64,000 nt of DNA, from contig JALGPY010000005.1 of the NCBI GenBank assembly GCA_023055425.1, forward strand, positions 7,775,501 to 7,839,500, in the 5' to 3' direction. Positions 10,522 through 22,305 of the stretch are shown in pieces. Every line of letters begins with the position of its first letter. Position 1 is the stretch's first letter. A program made the position numbers and the translations under genes. The notes under the pieces were generated by a model. That model searched no databases and was not told where the DNA came from. It saw nothing but the letters and a program-made list of their open reading frames with translations. This stretch comes from Linanthus parryae (lineage: Eukaryota; Streptophyta; Magnoliopsida; Ericales; Polemoniaceae).

Positions 10522-12003
10522 AGCTTCAAGATTTCAGCAAGTTTTTGTACAATTTGGCATTTGCTTTCCTCGCAAACTTATTTATGTACAAGCTTAATCT
10601 ATTTGGGGCCTGCGTTTGATCCTCGTGTGAAATCATGCTATACGAACAGAAAGGAAGGGACAGAAACTTTGACAGAAGGTAAGGAAAAATATTACCCTAC
10701 ATTGACAGCACCACATTGTGGGTATTACATTGTGATAAATTCTAATATTAAATAATAAACCTCCAAAATTTAAAAGCCTAAACCCAAATATTAAACTCTA
10801 CAACTTTATCATAACTCTAAATCCAATCTCAATTTAATCCTAGCAGTAAAACCATAAAACCGAAAATATTGTGAAACTCATGTTTAAATATAATCAATTG
10901 TGGATGGTGCTACCGTAGCTTCCTAACAAAATATGAATTGAATGACTTGGATGCTTCAACAAACTATTTCCCAGTCGTAGGATTTTCATTGGCTGGACTC
11001 TGTCCGGCTCTTCTGTCTAATATTTTCGGGCCGTTCAGCATTATTGGTGAAGAAAATCAGTAACGGCAATGAATTGTGATTGTGTCGCTTTGCTTTCCTT
11101 TATGTATAGTTTGATATCCGCATATGTATTCCATCTATCATAAATAAGCGCCCATTTTTTAGATTAGGTCCATTTTGTAGTTTATTTGAGTAGCAAAACG
11201 CTAGAAGAACTTATTAATTTCTTCATGATATTGTCTAATAATGTGAGTATCTAATGTCATGTGTCAGATAACACACAGGCCTTGCTTGGGTAAGGGATAA
11301 TGAGGGAGGTGTAAGGATAAATCATACATGTGTCATATACTATGTTTGTGAGCGGTGTAACCGTGTAAGCAACATATATAATACATCTTATCCATGCTCT
11401 CATTTTTGCCAAACCTTTGAGAGGTGTGGTATAAATCATAGTGTGTGATACGTGAAAGTATCGAGATATGAAGAAATTGATAGACGAATTGAAGAAATTG
11501 AGAGAGAGATAGACCAAAAGGGGGAAGAGAGACTAGAGTTGAGAGATATTATTCTTCTTGACTGATGAATAGTGAACTATTACATTACTTAAATAGATAA
11601 ATAATGTAACCCTAACCCTACACCTAACGGGTCAAGCCCGAATTATTAATTAAATAAATAACTTGCTAACCCGTATCAGTGTGTGTGGGAAAAAACTAAA
11701 ATATCACATAGCAAACAGAAAAGCGATATCAATGCCCTCAATAGTTCATGCACTACTCAGTTCACATGTCATATCCTATCCAATCCAGCATCATATTCTG
11801 CTCTAGCCAAACATTGAAAAGTAAAATTTAAATCTAAGTTTTTTCTCGGTACAAACTGATCGTACTTCATATCACTGGGTAGACTCCACATAATGGTGAC
11901 CTTAAGACGTTGAAATACCAAGTCACCTACATCATGCCATAAACTTGAAGCACCAACTTAATTATCAAAAGATAATAATGACACTAGGGAGAAGAGCTGG
12001 TGT
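10522..12003. other. Intergenic region, no gene recognised
   Basis: No convincing coding sequence. The stretch 11480-11690 (gagagagatag..., ttgactgatgaatag..., cttgctaacccg) resembles decayed copia LTR/leader sequence, but I found no partner copy. A short aaccctaaccct at 11607 is isolated and not telomeric. Confidence 0.35.
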
Positions 12004-12456
12004 CTAAGAGTGAGTTTGGGAATGCTTCTGCTGCCAGCACAGCTGCTTTCCGACAGCAGAACCAGTTTTAGTGTGTTTGGTAAAAATAAAATTTCTGCTT
12101 TTTCGGACAGTTTCTGCTGTCCCACAGCAGTTTTCAGGAAGCAAGGGGGGAGATGCTTTTCCAAAAAGTACTTTTGATTAATTTATCTATAACCGACTTT
12201 GACCTTACAATTTTTTAAAATATCAATAGTTATCTTTATGGAAATGACACATGTCATATATTTTTTTTCATTTTACCCTCTCACAGCAACTTCACAGTTG
12301 ATTTTACCAAACACAAAATTACTATATCAATATTTCACAGCAGCTTTTACGTAATATTTACCAAACAACATTTTATCAAGAACTCACAGCAGCTTTCTAC
12401 TGTGTTTTCACACAACAACTTTCTACCACCGCCACAACATTCCCAAACTAACCCTA
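12004..12456. mobile_element. MITE-like element with inverted ends
   Basis: The left end taagagtgagtttgggaatg and the right end cattcccaaactaaccct are inverted copies. Inner blocks such as gtgtttggtaaaa (12070) and ttttaccaaacac (12301) are also inverted, giving a fold-back of about 450 bp with no coding capacity. Wording of this kind is common in plant MITEs. Confidence 0.65.
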
Positions 12457-13508
12457 AATGTCTATGAAGCTGTAATGGGCTGCTACAGCAAGCCTTTTCA
12501 AAAGTTGGGCCTAGGCATAGGGCCCTAAAGATTTCTGGACTTGTTGCACATTGAATTGAATTTCTCTTCATAGACATTTAGACGCTACAGATTTTCTGGC
12601 CTAAAGCCCAACAAACATCCATTAATGACGTTCAGAAGCCAATCGAGGGCGAGGCAACGGCGTCATGATCCTACCAATCGACGCTAGGTAGGATCAGTGA
12701 GTGTAGTAGCCCATGATGATTATTAATTCTTTTTATTTTATTTAAATGTCCAATGTGAAACTTGTCTATAGAGCTAACATCCCACACTGCTGAACCCAAC
12801 AACGACATTGAGCCGGTATACCGTTATGGCGTTACGGGCTAAGGGGCTCAAGGGTCTGAAAATAGTCCACTTGATAAATTGCTCGTATATCACGAATCAT
12901 TGCAACGAATGCAAGTAATTCTTACTTGTGCACGTCCAAAAACTTGAGGAAACCACCTCACCTTTTTCTTATAGTAAAAGGAATGACGACTAGTCAAACT
13001 TGAATGCTTTGACTTTTGATCCATTTTCAGTTTGGCCAAAACATTTATTTGACTGGACTTTGACATCAACACAAAACCCAACTGACTATGTTTTGAGCCT
13101 GTCGTTGTTTACTATCGACTTCCCTTCCTTCCCTTGTACCGCAAACAAATACTGTTCTATTATCGTTCTTTGTTTTTTTTGAGAAAAATTATTATTATTG
13201 CATGAACATAATAACCACGAGCGACCGTGTGTTTGAACTGCAGACTATTTTCTTTTAAGAGTACAGACTGTAGACTAATTGTTAAACTTAATTTTTCCAC
13301 AAACCCATTTTAGCAAACTTTTCAATAAATCAATTTATTTGATTATCGTTTTAAGTTTCAGTTAATCATCGTTTGCTCATTCACTTTCCAAATTATTAAT
13401 TAGGTCAAGTTGTGGTTATTTACGGTCAACATCTGTAATCTCCATTCGGTTAATGACTACCAGTCCGTCCCTGCTCTTTCTTTCCATCTGACTTTTTTGA
13501 CTCTAATG
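12457..13508. other. Intergenic region, no gene recognised
   Basis: No open frame with family features. The stretch 12980-13160 (gaatgcttt gacttttgat, then ggactttgacatca and ctatcgacttcccttcc) resembles blocks found in both arms of the C/D inverted duplication (16070-16230 and 26700-26860). This indicates another old copy of the same 2OGD flank. Confidence 0.4.
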
Positions 13509-13667
13509 TGGGTCACTTTGACCGGGTGATTTGGATAGCAAAATAATACGAACTTTTGATAATTTTTTCACCATATTGTAGAGCACCTTTTACTCTACAA
13601 CACCATGAAAAATTTATCAAAAAATTATATCGGTTTGCTATTCAAATCACCGGGTCAAAGTGACCCA
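13509..13667. mobile_element. Fold-back MITE, about 160 bp
   Basis: tgggtcactttgaccgggtg at the left pairs with the inverted caccgggtcaaagtgaccca at the right. The arms extend inwards (gatttggatagcaaa / tttgctattcaaatc) to a short centre near tgtagagc...ctctaca. Almost the whole element is one hairpin. Confidence 0.8.
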
Positions 13668-13901
13668 GTGAATAGTGACAAAAGTTGAATTGAGAAGAAA
13701 GGCTGGGACAGACTGGTACGTATAAACTTCAAAAGAAAAAAACAAAACAAAGCATAATGATTAGTGTCTCCTCGGTAAAAGAGCAAATTGACTGCAATGT
13801 CTGAGCGATAAAAAACCTAACTCGTTCTTGATTAAGTCTATGTTTAGAGATGTGATGATTTAATTAACCTGTTGTTTCTGGAAAACTCATCTTCACAAGA
13901 C

Positions 13902-13924
13902 TGTTGAAATATTCAAATGAATAC
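13902..13924 (+). promoter_or_regulatory. Shared palindromic promoter motif of 2OGD-C
   Basis: gactgttgaaatattcaaa contains the inverted repeat TTGAA-ATA-TTCAA. The same block lies upstream of 2OGD-D (inverted, about 28950-28970) and 2OGD-E (30130-30152), each 90-120 bp before the TATA box and preceded by a tttctggaaaa-like block. Conservation while the surrounding sequence drifts suggests a cis element, though recent shared ancestry alone could explain it. Confidence 0.45.
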
Positions 13925-14023
13925 TAATAAATATAGAACTTGAATTGAATTTCTCTCATGTGGTTGTAGAAAAATCTGGCATTCGCATTTGAAATTCCAT
14001 GACCTATAACATTGGCCAGGCAC

Positions 14024-14030
14024 TATAAAT
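14024..14030 (+). promoter_or_regulatory. TATA box of 2OGD-C
   Basis: tataaat within cactataaatacctc, 108 bp before the start codon. The matching position is kept in D and E. Confidence 0.65.
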
Positions 14031-14137
14031 ACCTCTATTTGTTCACTTCTGTTTCCATCATCATCGTCTCCTGTTTTTGTAATTAAAACATAAAATATCA
14101 GATCAATCGATATATCTTCGTCATTTTGAAAAAAAAA

Positions 14138-15495
14138 ATGACTGTTCTCGTTTCGAACTTGTCCAAAAATGCTCAATCTTTACCAGAAGGTTACATTTTC
14201 CCACCAGATATACGTCCAGGCAACGTTCAGGTCCCTCTCTGCGACGCCATTCCATTAATCGATCTTTCTCAAGAAAACGGTCAGGTGATACAACAAATCA
14301 TGAAAGCCTCCCAGAGCTTGGGTATCTTCCAGGTTGGTCTATCTCATACATTAATTACTTCATTAGCAAGTTATCTCAGTTTCAATATTCTTATCATTAA
14401 TAAAAAAATTATTGTCATGAAATAACACATGCAGGTGATCAACCATGGAGTAGCGGAGAATTTGATGGACGAAGCGATGAGCTTGTTCAACGACTTCTTC
14501 AGCATGTCTCCAGAAGAGAAGGCCAAGCTTTACTCCGAGGACTACACCAAGAGCTGCAGGCTCTATACAAGCGGTAGAAATTATACGAAAGATCGGCCAA
14601 ATTACTGGAAGGACACCCTCATGCACTCTTGTCACCCCGTTGAAGAACACATCCAGAGCTGGCCCGAAAAGCCCGACGGTTATCGGTAAGCCCGGCCCTC
14701 AAAGAAATGAAAAATAGTAAAAATCAAACTTAGTTATGAGCAAGTTATAACAATTTGCTTATATTATTTTGCAGAGAAATTGTGGGGAAATATTCAGTGG
14801 CAATAAGGAGGCTAACCATGAAGATCTTGGAGCTAATAGCGGAAGGATTGGGTATTAATGAGCCGGGCTACTTTGAGAACGACGTGACCAAACACCAAAC
14901 AATGGGGGTGAACCATTATCCGCGGTGTCCAGACCCAAGCTCGACCCTGGGTCTAATCGGACACTGTGACCATGTGCTCATCACCGTCCTTCAACAGAGC
15001 TTGTACGGACTCCAGATATTGAAGGATGAGAAATGGTTTGGTGTCGAACCTCATCCCCATGCATTTGTAGTCATTGTGGCTGACCAACTAGAGGTATTTT
15101 CTTACTTAGACATGTTCATTAACTTGCGTCGTAACAAATATTTACAGACATTTCACTAACCCAATATGTTTTTTTTCTTCTTCTTTGATGTGACCGACAC
15201 ATAGATTATCAGTAATGGGAAGTTAAAGAGTGCTCATCACAGGGTGGTGACTAATACGGAAACTTCTAGAACGACAATAGTGAATTTTACAACTCCTTCT
15301 GACGAATGTGTGATTAAGCCAGCAGAAGCGCTCATCAGCGACATCAATCCAGCGCAGTACAGAGCGTTTGAGTACAAGAAGTACACGGAAGCATTCATGA
15401 GTAAGAAGCCCAGGAAAGGAAACTACACAACATCATTGGATTGTTTCAGGATACCAACTAATAATACTACAGATGATCAGGAGGACGATGCATGA
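14138..15495 (+). CDS. 2OGD-C: H6H-like 2-oxoglutarate/Fe(II) dioxygenase
   Basis: Four exons: 14138-14332, 14435-14685, 14775-15093 and 15205-15495, with GT-AG introns, giving 351 residues. The start MTVLVSNLSKN is chosen because the same start recurs in D and E. The N-terminal domain includes YIFPPDIRPG and IPLIDLSQ, VINHGV opens exon 2, and NYWKDTL lies in exon 2. The catalytic residues are His212-x-Asp214 (GHCDHVL) and His267 (AHHRVVTN), with Arg277-x-Thr279 where most family members have R-x-S. NHYPRCPDP supplies the 2OG-binding Tyr. Exon phases match all sister genes. The predicted reaction is a 2OG-coupled hydroxylation, epoxidation or desaturation of an unidentified small molecule in the cytosol. 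The Thr keeps a hydroxyl and is probably compatible with activity. An aataaa lies about 40 bases after the stop. Confidence 0.92.
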
Positions 15496-16788
15496 TAAAT
15501 CAAATACTGTCGACCAAGTAAATATGGGAATGGGAATAAAGATTAGTTAAATAAAGACGGAGGGCGTACTAGAAGCAGCAATTAACACCATTCATTTCAT
15601 TCCATTTCATCGATCTATTTTTCTTCTTCTTTTATTCAAATTTATTTTTTTTCTATGTCAAATACGCAATATGTTGCGATATGTATTTACTGATGTAACA
15701 CTCTCTGAGAAAAATAATAATTACTGTCACGTACCCCTTCTTTTCAATGTTTGCACCAAATTAACATGCACTAAGTGTATTATACTATATTTCCATGATA
15801 TAATAATATGTATTGGTAGTGTTCTGCAATGATAATTTTCCAGAAACAGCAGGTTAAATCCCTTCTCTGAATGGAGACCTAAACGAGTTAAGGTTTCCCT
15901 CAAATCACTACATTCGCACACATTGCAGCCTATTTGTTCATTTACCGACGAGTTAAATCCTCATCAAAATGTTACTAATTATTTTATTTAGCCAGAAGAA
16001 ACTACACACAATTCATGTTCATGTTCATGTTCATGTTCATGTTCATGTTCATGCAGAATAATAATAGTAGTATTTGTTTGGAGTACAAGGAAGGGAAGTC
16101 GATAGTAAACGACAGCCTCAAACCTTAGTTCGTTTTAGTGTCAATCAATAGTCCAGTCAAATGTTTTGGTCAAAAACAGAAATGAATTTGCAAATGAGAA
16201 ATCAAAAGTCAAAGCATGCAGGTATGACTTGATTTCTTTCCCTTTTTAGGAAAAAATGATGTGGTTTTGACAATCCATAAAAGGGTTCATTTCTTTGCGA
16301 CAAGGTTGAGCAATACACGCCCCCAAACTGATCACAGCCTACAACGAGTTAAACGGGCCCCGTTTTATTTTCTAATACTACTACTATGTGACTTTTCACA
16401 TTTTTAAGGCATATAAAAGTTCTAAATTCCCCATTTTCGTTACAATGTATTTTATGTAATTTTTATTTTTATTTAACACTAAGAAAATGTTATTTTTTTT
16501 TAACTTTTTTGTATTGTTTACTCATAAAATCTACTTTTTAAGAGATAAAATAGAAGTAAGTAATCAACATTTTTTTTTCTAAAAATATAACTACAAATTA
16601 TCATTTGCATTTGAAATTTTAGGACTTATGAAAACAGTAATTTTGATTTACAAACTTCGGTTTGCAACAAAATTGTTGCGTGTTCTTATATTTATAGTAT
16701 TAACTATTGGAGATATATTCGTAAGTCTGCAAAAATGACTTTTATCATATGAGACGATTACATTTTCCTTCCAACCAGATGGTACAAC
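15496..16788. other. 3' flank of 2OGD-C, left arm of the inverted duplication
   Basis: No gene. Bases 16050-16630 are the reverse complement of about 26395-26890, which lies downstream of 2OGD-D. A (TGTTCA)n hexamer repeat at 16013-16053 is present here but reduced to a single unit in the other arm. Confidence 0.65.
16013..16053. repeat. (TGTTCA)n repeat
   Basis: About seven tandem copies of tgttca. Confidence 0.9.
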
Positions 16789-17116
16789 TGGCAATACCCC
16801 GTCTAATTCCGAAGGGGTAGAATAATAATTTGGAAGGTAAAATAAAATTTAGTTGCGATTAATAAGTTTGGTAAATTATTGTGTTTTGATAGTTAAGAAA
16901 TTTGTGTGTAAGATTTAAAAAAAAATATTAGATTAATATTCTTAGTTAATACGCGAGAGTTTATTTTTATTTTTATTTTCTAGCCGTGACCGCGTGTTCG
17001 ACCACCACGAGGGGTTGTGCATGAGCCACACCCTATCACTCTAGCAACTAGTGCATGAGCTACACCCAATTATTTCTAAATACTCATACTTTAATTTGAA
17101 TTCTCCATCACCAGAT

Positions 17117-17168
17117 TTTCTTCTTCTTCTTCTTCTTCTTCTTCTTCTTCTTCTTCTTCTTCTTCTTC
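17117..17168. repeat. (TTC)n microsatellite
   Basis: About 17 tandem TTC units inside the degenerate LTR. Confidence 0.95.
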
Positions 17169-17668
17169 ACGGCAAAGCAATCATCACTGTCTCCTTCCCC
17201 TTTGCTGCCTCCAACATCACCACCCCAACTCCCTCTATTTAAACTCTCATTCCCCTCCTGGCACACCCCAGCAGCCACCGCTTCATATGCTCGCCGGAAA
17301 ATATGGAGTGGCCCTAGATCGGTCTCAGACGAAGCCAAGAGCCACTGGATATTGCCCGTCGAGCTCCATTACCGGCGGCGAGTTTGTCGACCTCTACCCA
17401 CTTCAATTCTTCGCCTTTACTCGCGTTTCTTGGACCGAGTACGCTCTATATCCTCACATAAGCTGTTTTAGATAATAAAAATTCAAGCTTGGTGGCTTTG
17501 GATCGATTGACTTCATTGGGTAAAGAAGATTATGATTGGGTTCATATTAGGGGGCCAAATTGCACTTTTCTGAAATCTGAGGGGAGTAGCTATTGTTTAC
17601 CTAAACTGTTGGGGGGGGGGGGGCTGATTGTGTTTCAGTAAAATCTCTGGGTGCGGCCATAGCTTCTA

Positions 17669-17823
<155 letters not shown>

Positions 17824-19139
17824 GTAATTTGTTTTAAAGCCATTTATATTGTTCTACTAAATTATATTTCAAATAAAGTGAAGTGAAATAAATGTTTTAG
17901 TAATGAAGATATGTCATTTTCTTGGAAAATAAGTTAAATAAAAATATTTGTGTTATGTCACATCTATTTAAATAGACAGTAAGTATGAAATAGTTTTTTA
18001 ATAATCCTTTCGTAAGAATTAAATATTGTTTCTATAGATATAGCAAGTGTTATTTTCTTACTAATTGTAACATTATGCTTATTTTGATAAATATTTATCA
18101 CAGTTATTTCAAGAAAATACTTCTTTATAAGGTTGTATTAATGAGTATATGACTTACATACAAGTCTCATTGGGTTTTATTGGGGAGCGTGAGAGTTGGA
18201 CCTAGTTATGCGACGTAGCCGAGCGTCTGAACAGTATAAAAACTTTCTTTATTTAGAAATAATATTGTTGTAATTAGAAATTGGTAATCGTTGGCGGAAT
18301 GTTCATGGACGAGGACGACGAACGTCTGTAGGAACTTTTACGTGCTAATTGTCGTGTCAAACATGTTTTTATAACTTGTCTCAAAGTTGTATTTCATGTG
18401 TTTCTACTTGGCAATTGATGAACTTATTTACTTATTCTTTGGAGACTCTCACACAATAATCAATAATCCGTAATAACTTAAAGTAAAAAAGAGTTGTGCG
18501 GGGAACGTCATTTGGATTATCATTTGGTTTGGTCGTTGTTGTCTGCGTCCACTCGACCTACTATTATTTAGCCCAGATGCAATTCACCCCGAGTTCGCTC
18601 CTTGTACTCACTTTTTCTAAACGCAAGAATCCTAGTAGGGGGGTGTCGACACTTAAGGTCTTGGTAGCTTGTGATGAGATATATATATATATATATATAT
18701 GTTGCGATTGGATTTTCCCCGATCAACTCAGAATTAAAAATGGAATTTCTGGATTGGATGATTATTAATGCTAAAATGAGGATATCGTGAATACTTGAGA
18801 AGCTCTTACCTGGATTATTGGAACAAAATGAAATTTTCAAGTTGGAAATATTGGATATGGAATGGTCAACGGAAATTTCTGATTTGGGAAAGAATATTTT
18901 ATTCAACTGTCTCTTACATCCGTTGTGCAAATGTTATTTACTGATGTACTTTAATTATTACCTCTTCTGTGTTTGACATGCTTGGGTGTTGCTCACTCGG
19001 TTTTTATTGCGGACTTTCAAAACTGCGATTCTTGTTTTCCTTCCCACCACAGGTCTAGAATCTGGAGACTGTGGGGTAACAGGGTGCGACACTCACCTAG
19101 ATGGATGTTATCACGAGTAGAATCTTGTATGATTAGCTA

Positions 19140-19738
19140 AGCCATGTACTCAAACTCCATGTACTGCGCTGGATTGGTTTCGCTGATGAGAGCTTCTGCT
19201 GGCTTAATCACGCAATCGTCAGATGGAGTTATGGAATTTACTATGGTTGTTCTAGAAGTTTCCGTATTAGTCACCACCCGGCGATGAGCACTCTTCAACT
19301 CCCCATTACTGATAATCTATATACATCGTCACATCAAAGAAGAAAAATTTATTTTGGGTTAGTGAAATGTCTGTAAATATTTGTTATGATGCGCGTTGAT
19401 GAACATGTTAAAGTAATTACCTCTAGTTGGTCAGCTACAATGACTACAAATGCATGGGGATGAGGGTCGACACCAAACCATTTCTCATCCTTCAATATCT
19501 GGAGTCCGTACACTCTCTGTTGAAGAACGGTGATGAGCACATGGTCACGGTGTCCGATTAGCCCCAGGGTCGAGCTCGGTTCTAGAAATCGTGGATAATG
19601 CTTCAGCCCCATCGTTTGGTGTTTGGTCAAGTCGTTCTCAAAGTAGCCCGGCTCATAATCCCCAATCCTTGCGCTATTAGCTCCAGAATCTTCATGGTTA
19701 GCCTCCTTATTGCCACTGAATATTTCCCCACAATTTCT
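19140..19738 (-). pseudogene. P2: 2OGD-C/D-type pseudogene (exons 3 and 4)
   Basis: On the minus strand, exon 3 (19421-19738) encodes a C/D-like segment with HYPRFLEPSS, GHRDHVLITVLQQ and VYGLQILKDEKWFGV. A one-base deletion near 19665 shifts frame just upstream of it, and the splice acceptor AG is damaged. Asn of the NHY motif is Lys. The exon-4 remnant (to 19316) has the HR...SRTTI-type segment but is cut before the C-terminus by the LTR ending near 19094. Intron 2 is interrupted by the copia element 19763-26294 and resumes at 26295. Exons 1 and 2 are missing. Confidence 0.85.
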
Positions 19739-20219
19739 TTGCGAAATGATTTTTGCAAATAGTGTTGTAACAAAACTCCTGTTTCAGAGCTCTGTTACCA
19801 GTTTGTTATAACCTGCGGGTATTCGAGCAAGAACGACAAAACGAAACAAGAACGAGACAGATATTTAACGTGCTTCACTAACGAATTCGTAACGAACTCG
19901 CTAGCTACTCCACGGCCAGAACCAGATATTTTATTAAAAAGGGAACCCGATTACAATGCACACCGTGGCCACAACGGCCCCGGTGGCCACAACGGCCCCG
20001 ACGGCCACCCGAAAAACCCACTCGAGACACACACACAAAAGCACTCAAATCACCAAAGAAACAAATCATCCCGTACTCTGTGTGTTGTGCGTTTTTATTC
20101 TCAAAGGCTTTCACCCCTTTAATACACATTCAATGGGCGGTGGAATTGCCAAACCACCGCCTCATATTTGTTTCCATATGTGCCTTTGACTTTTCTTCTA
20201 TCTTTTGACGACTTGTAAT

Positions 20220-21843
20220 TGATAGCACCTTTTATTCGCTATCTATTACCTCCATTTTACCACATTATCACGAGTGATTTGAGCTTAATTGTAGAGAATA
20301 TGAGTCGTTTTGTCACTTGATGCTTCATATGCACTATGTTGTTAGTCCGGACGTTTTCTATGCATATTTCATTTTTATTTGTCAAATATAATCGCTTGGT
20401 ATGTTTTTTCATGTTTTCTTGGCAGGAAAGGAATCTAATCGGTTGATAGGAGGTATGGAACGAACTTCGGAAACAACGGGAGCTCAAGTGGAGTCAAGAG
20501 AAGCCGAATTGGAGGAGCTTGGATGACCAGTCTGCACTAATTTGACACTAGATGGAGTTCTACAAATAATTTGGGAGTGAGACCCATGCCAAATGAAAGT
20601 AGACTTAGAGAGCTTTCCAACGATAGGTCACGGAGCTTAATCCGAGTTCGGAAGAAGAAGTTATGGCCCGGCGAAGTCAGGAGCAGATTTCAGGGGCTAT
20701 TGTGCAATTACTGAAGACTTCTGCGGGTTATGATTAAAGAACGACCTAGGTACGAAAAAACACATCATTCACGCATACGGGGAAAGGAAGAGAGGCAAGT
20801 GAGCTGAGGAGATCGATTGTGATCATCCATAAACCGGAGATTTCACCGTTTGACTTCTTTTTCTTCTCTTTTCATCACTTTTATGGAGAAACTCTATTGC
20901 TTTGTTACGATTGCAATTAGTAACTAGACGTTTTTCTAGGCTTCTCTAGAGAGCCTAGGGTTTATGTAGACGATTATGTTTTCGGGGTTTAAGACTTTGT
21001 TTCATGCTTTTTGATTTGATCTATTTGATGACATTTGATTTCATGAACTTGTTGAAGATCTTAGTCAATTGACACGACTAGGGTAGGAATTGATAATTCA
21101 TGAATCTTCATGTTCTTCATAGATTGTGATCGTGGTTAAAGTTAATATTTTTTTTAGCCAATTGTTCATATACTATGCTTAATCCTTTGCAAGAATGGAG
21201 TAATTAACCGGACATGTTAATTAGCTAGCGAGTGCGTGAGAGTGACTTAGACCTAGTTGTGATGAGATATGAACAACAATCCTTAATCACTGAGACTGAG
21301 AAGAGAAGTGTTTAGGATTGGCCTTAGTGGGCAGATTCGGTCAGAGACAGTGAGGTGTTCGTGTGGTGGTGGTCTGAGAGGACATCATTCCATACATTGT
21401 CTTTAGCCTACTAGAACGGACCGGTAGATGTAGGTGGACTGACATGACACCAAATAAACCGTGACGTGGAACGACATGAGACCGAGAGGAGATTGTCAGT
21501 GCTATTACCCGGCTTAACTAGAATAGAGTTAACGTGTTACATAGCTAATCCGAAAATCGTCTACAGCCCTAGGTGATCTAGAGATTGCCTAGTTTCTCCA
21601 TATTTGTTTTAATAAAATAAAAATCCAAAAATATTAGTTTAGTTGTTATTTAATTTCAGTCACTTGTTTGTGGATGACGCCTTATTTAATCACAATTCTT
21701 CCTTCTGTTACAGTACTCTAAGTTAATAACAAATTAAATAGTCTCAAGTCTGTCCTCGTGGGAACGATAACTCGGGGTTGAAATATTACCCTATATTACT
21801 TAAACTGTGCACTTGAGCATACGCGTTAGTAAATCGCGCGGCA
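20220..21843 (+). mobile_element. Solo LTR nested in the left LTR of copia-2
   Basis: Starts tgatagcacc, ends cgcgcggca, and is flanked by the 5-bp duplication GTAAT (20215-20219 and 21844-21848). The end region (cctcgtgggaacgataactc, later ttgagcatacgcg) resembles LTR ends of plant Ty3/gypsy Tat/Athila-type elements. No internal coding region is present, consistent with LTR-LTR recombination. Confidence 0.75.
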
Positions 21844-22305
21844 GTAATTCAAGACACCAACAAATCTCCACCTTGTCTTGAATCATATCAGCAACCCAAA
21901 TCAGAACCTGATGTTTCTCTTCTCAAACCAGAACCGGATGTGTCTCCCAGAACCAGAAACGAGCACGTCTCCACAAATAGATGTTCCGCAGCTGTATGTG
22001 AAACCCGAATCGCCAAATCGTTGCTCCAACTACCATGCGTTCCTGCAATGAATGCGCCAGATGTGGTTGCACTTCCTGAAACAAAAACAAGTTCTCCACC
22101 CAGAACCAGACTCGAATACATTAACTGAGAAAGCAGGACCGAATGTAATCTCGATGCGCCCAATTGCGCCAGACAGATGCACCATGATAAAATGCCTAGA
22201 TATCGCTACCAGACCCGATGCACTTAGCGATGAGTGCCCCAACAGTTGTCATGCTGGATACGCCCTGTATGCCTCAGATGCGCCAGATGCTCGCCAGAAA
22301 CAGAT

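Larger units (their letters stand above)
13860..16635 (+). repeat. Left arm of the 2OGD-C/D inverted duplication
   Basis: Contains the promoter, gene and 3' flank of 2OGD-C. The right arm, in opposite orientation, is about 26390-29000. Arm limits are estimated by eye. Confidence 0.75.

Noticed and set aside
11600..11640. Telomere-like aaccctaaccct
   Set aside because: Only two units, surrounded by ordinary AT-rich DNA.
14363..14650. Minus-strand frame opposite 2OGD-C exon 2 (similar shadows at 28161 and 6758)
   Set aside because: Antisense of a well-supported exon; conserved only because the exon is.
17202..17475. Two overlapping plus-strand frames after a (TTC)n repeat
   Set aside because: Located in a decayed LTR and without any recognisable domain; the same part of the related LTR is also non-genic.
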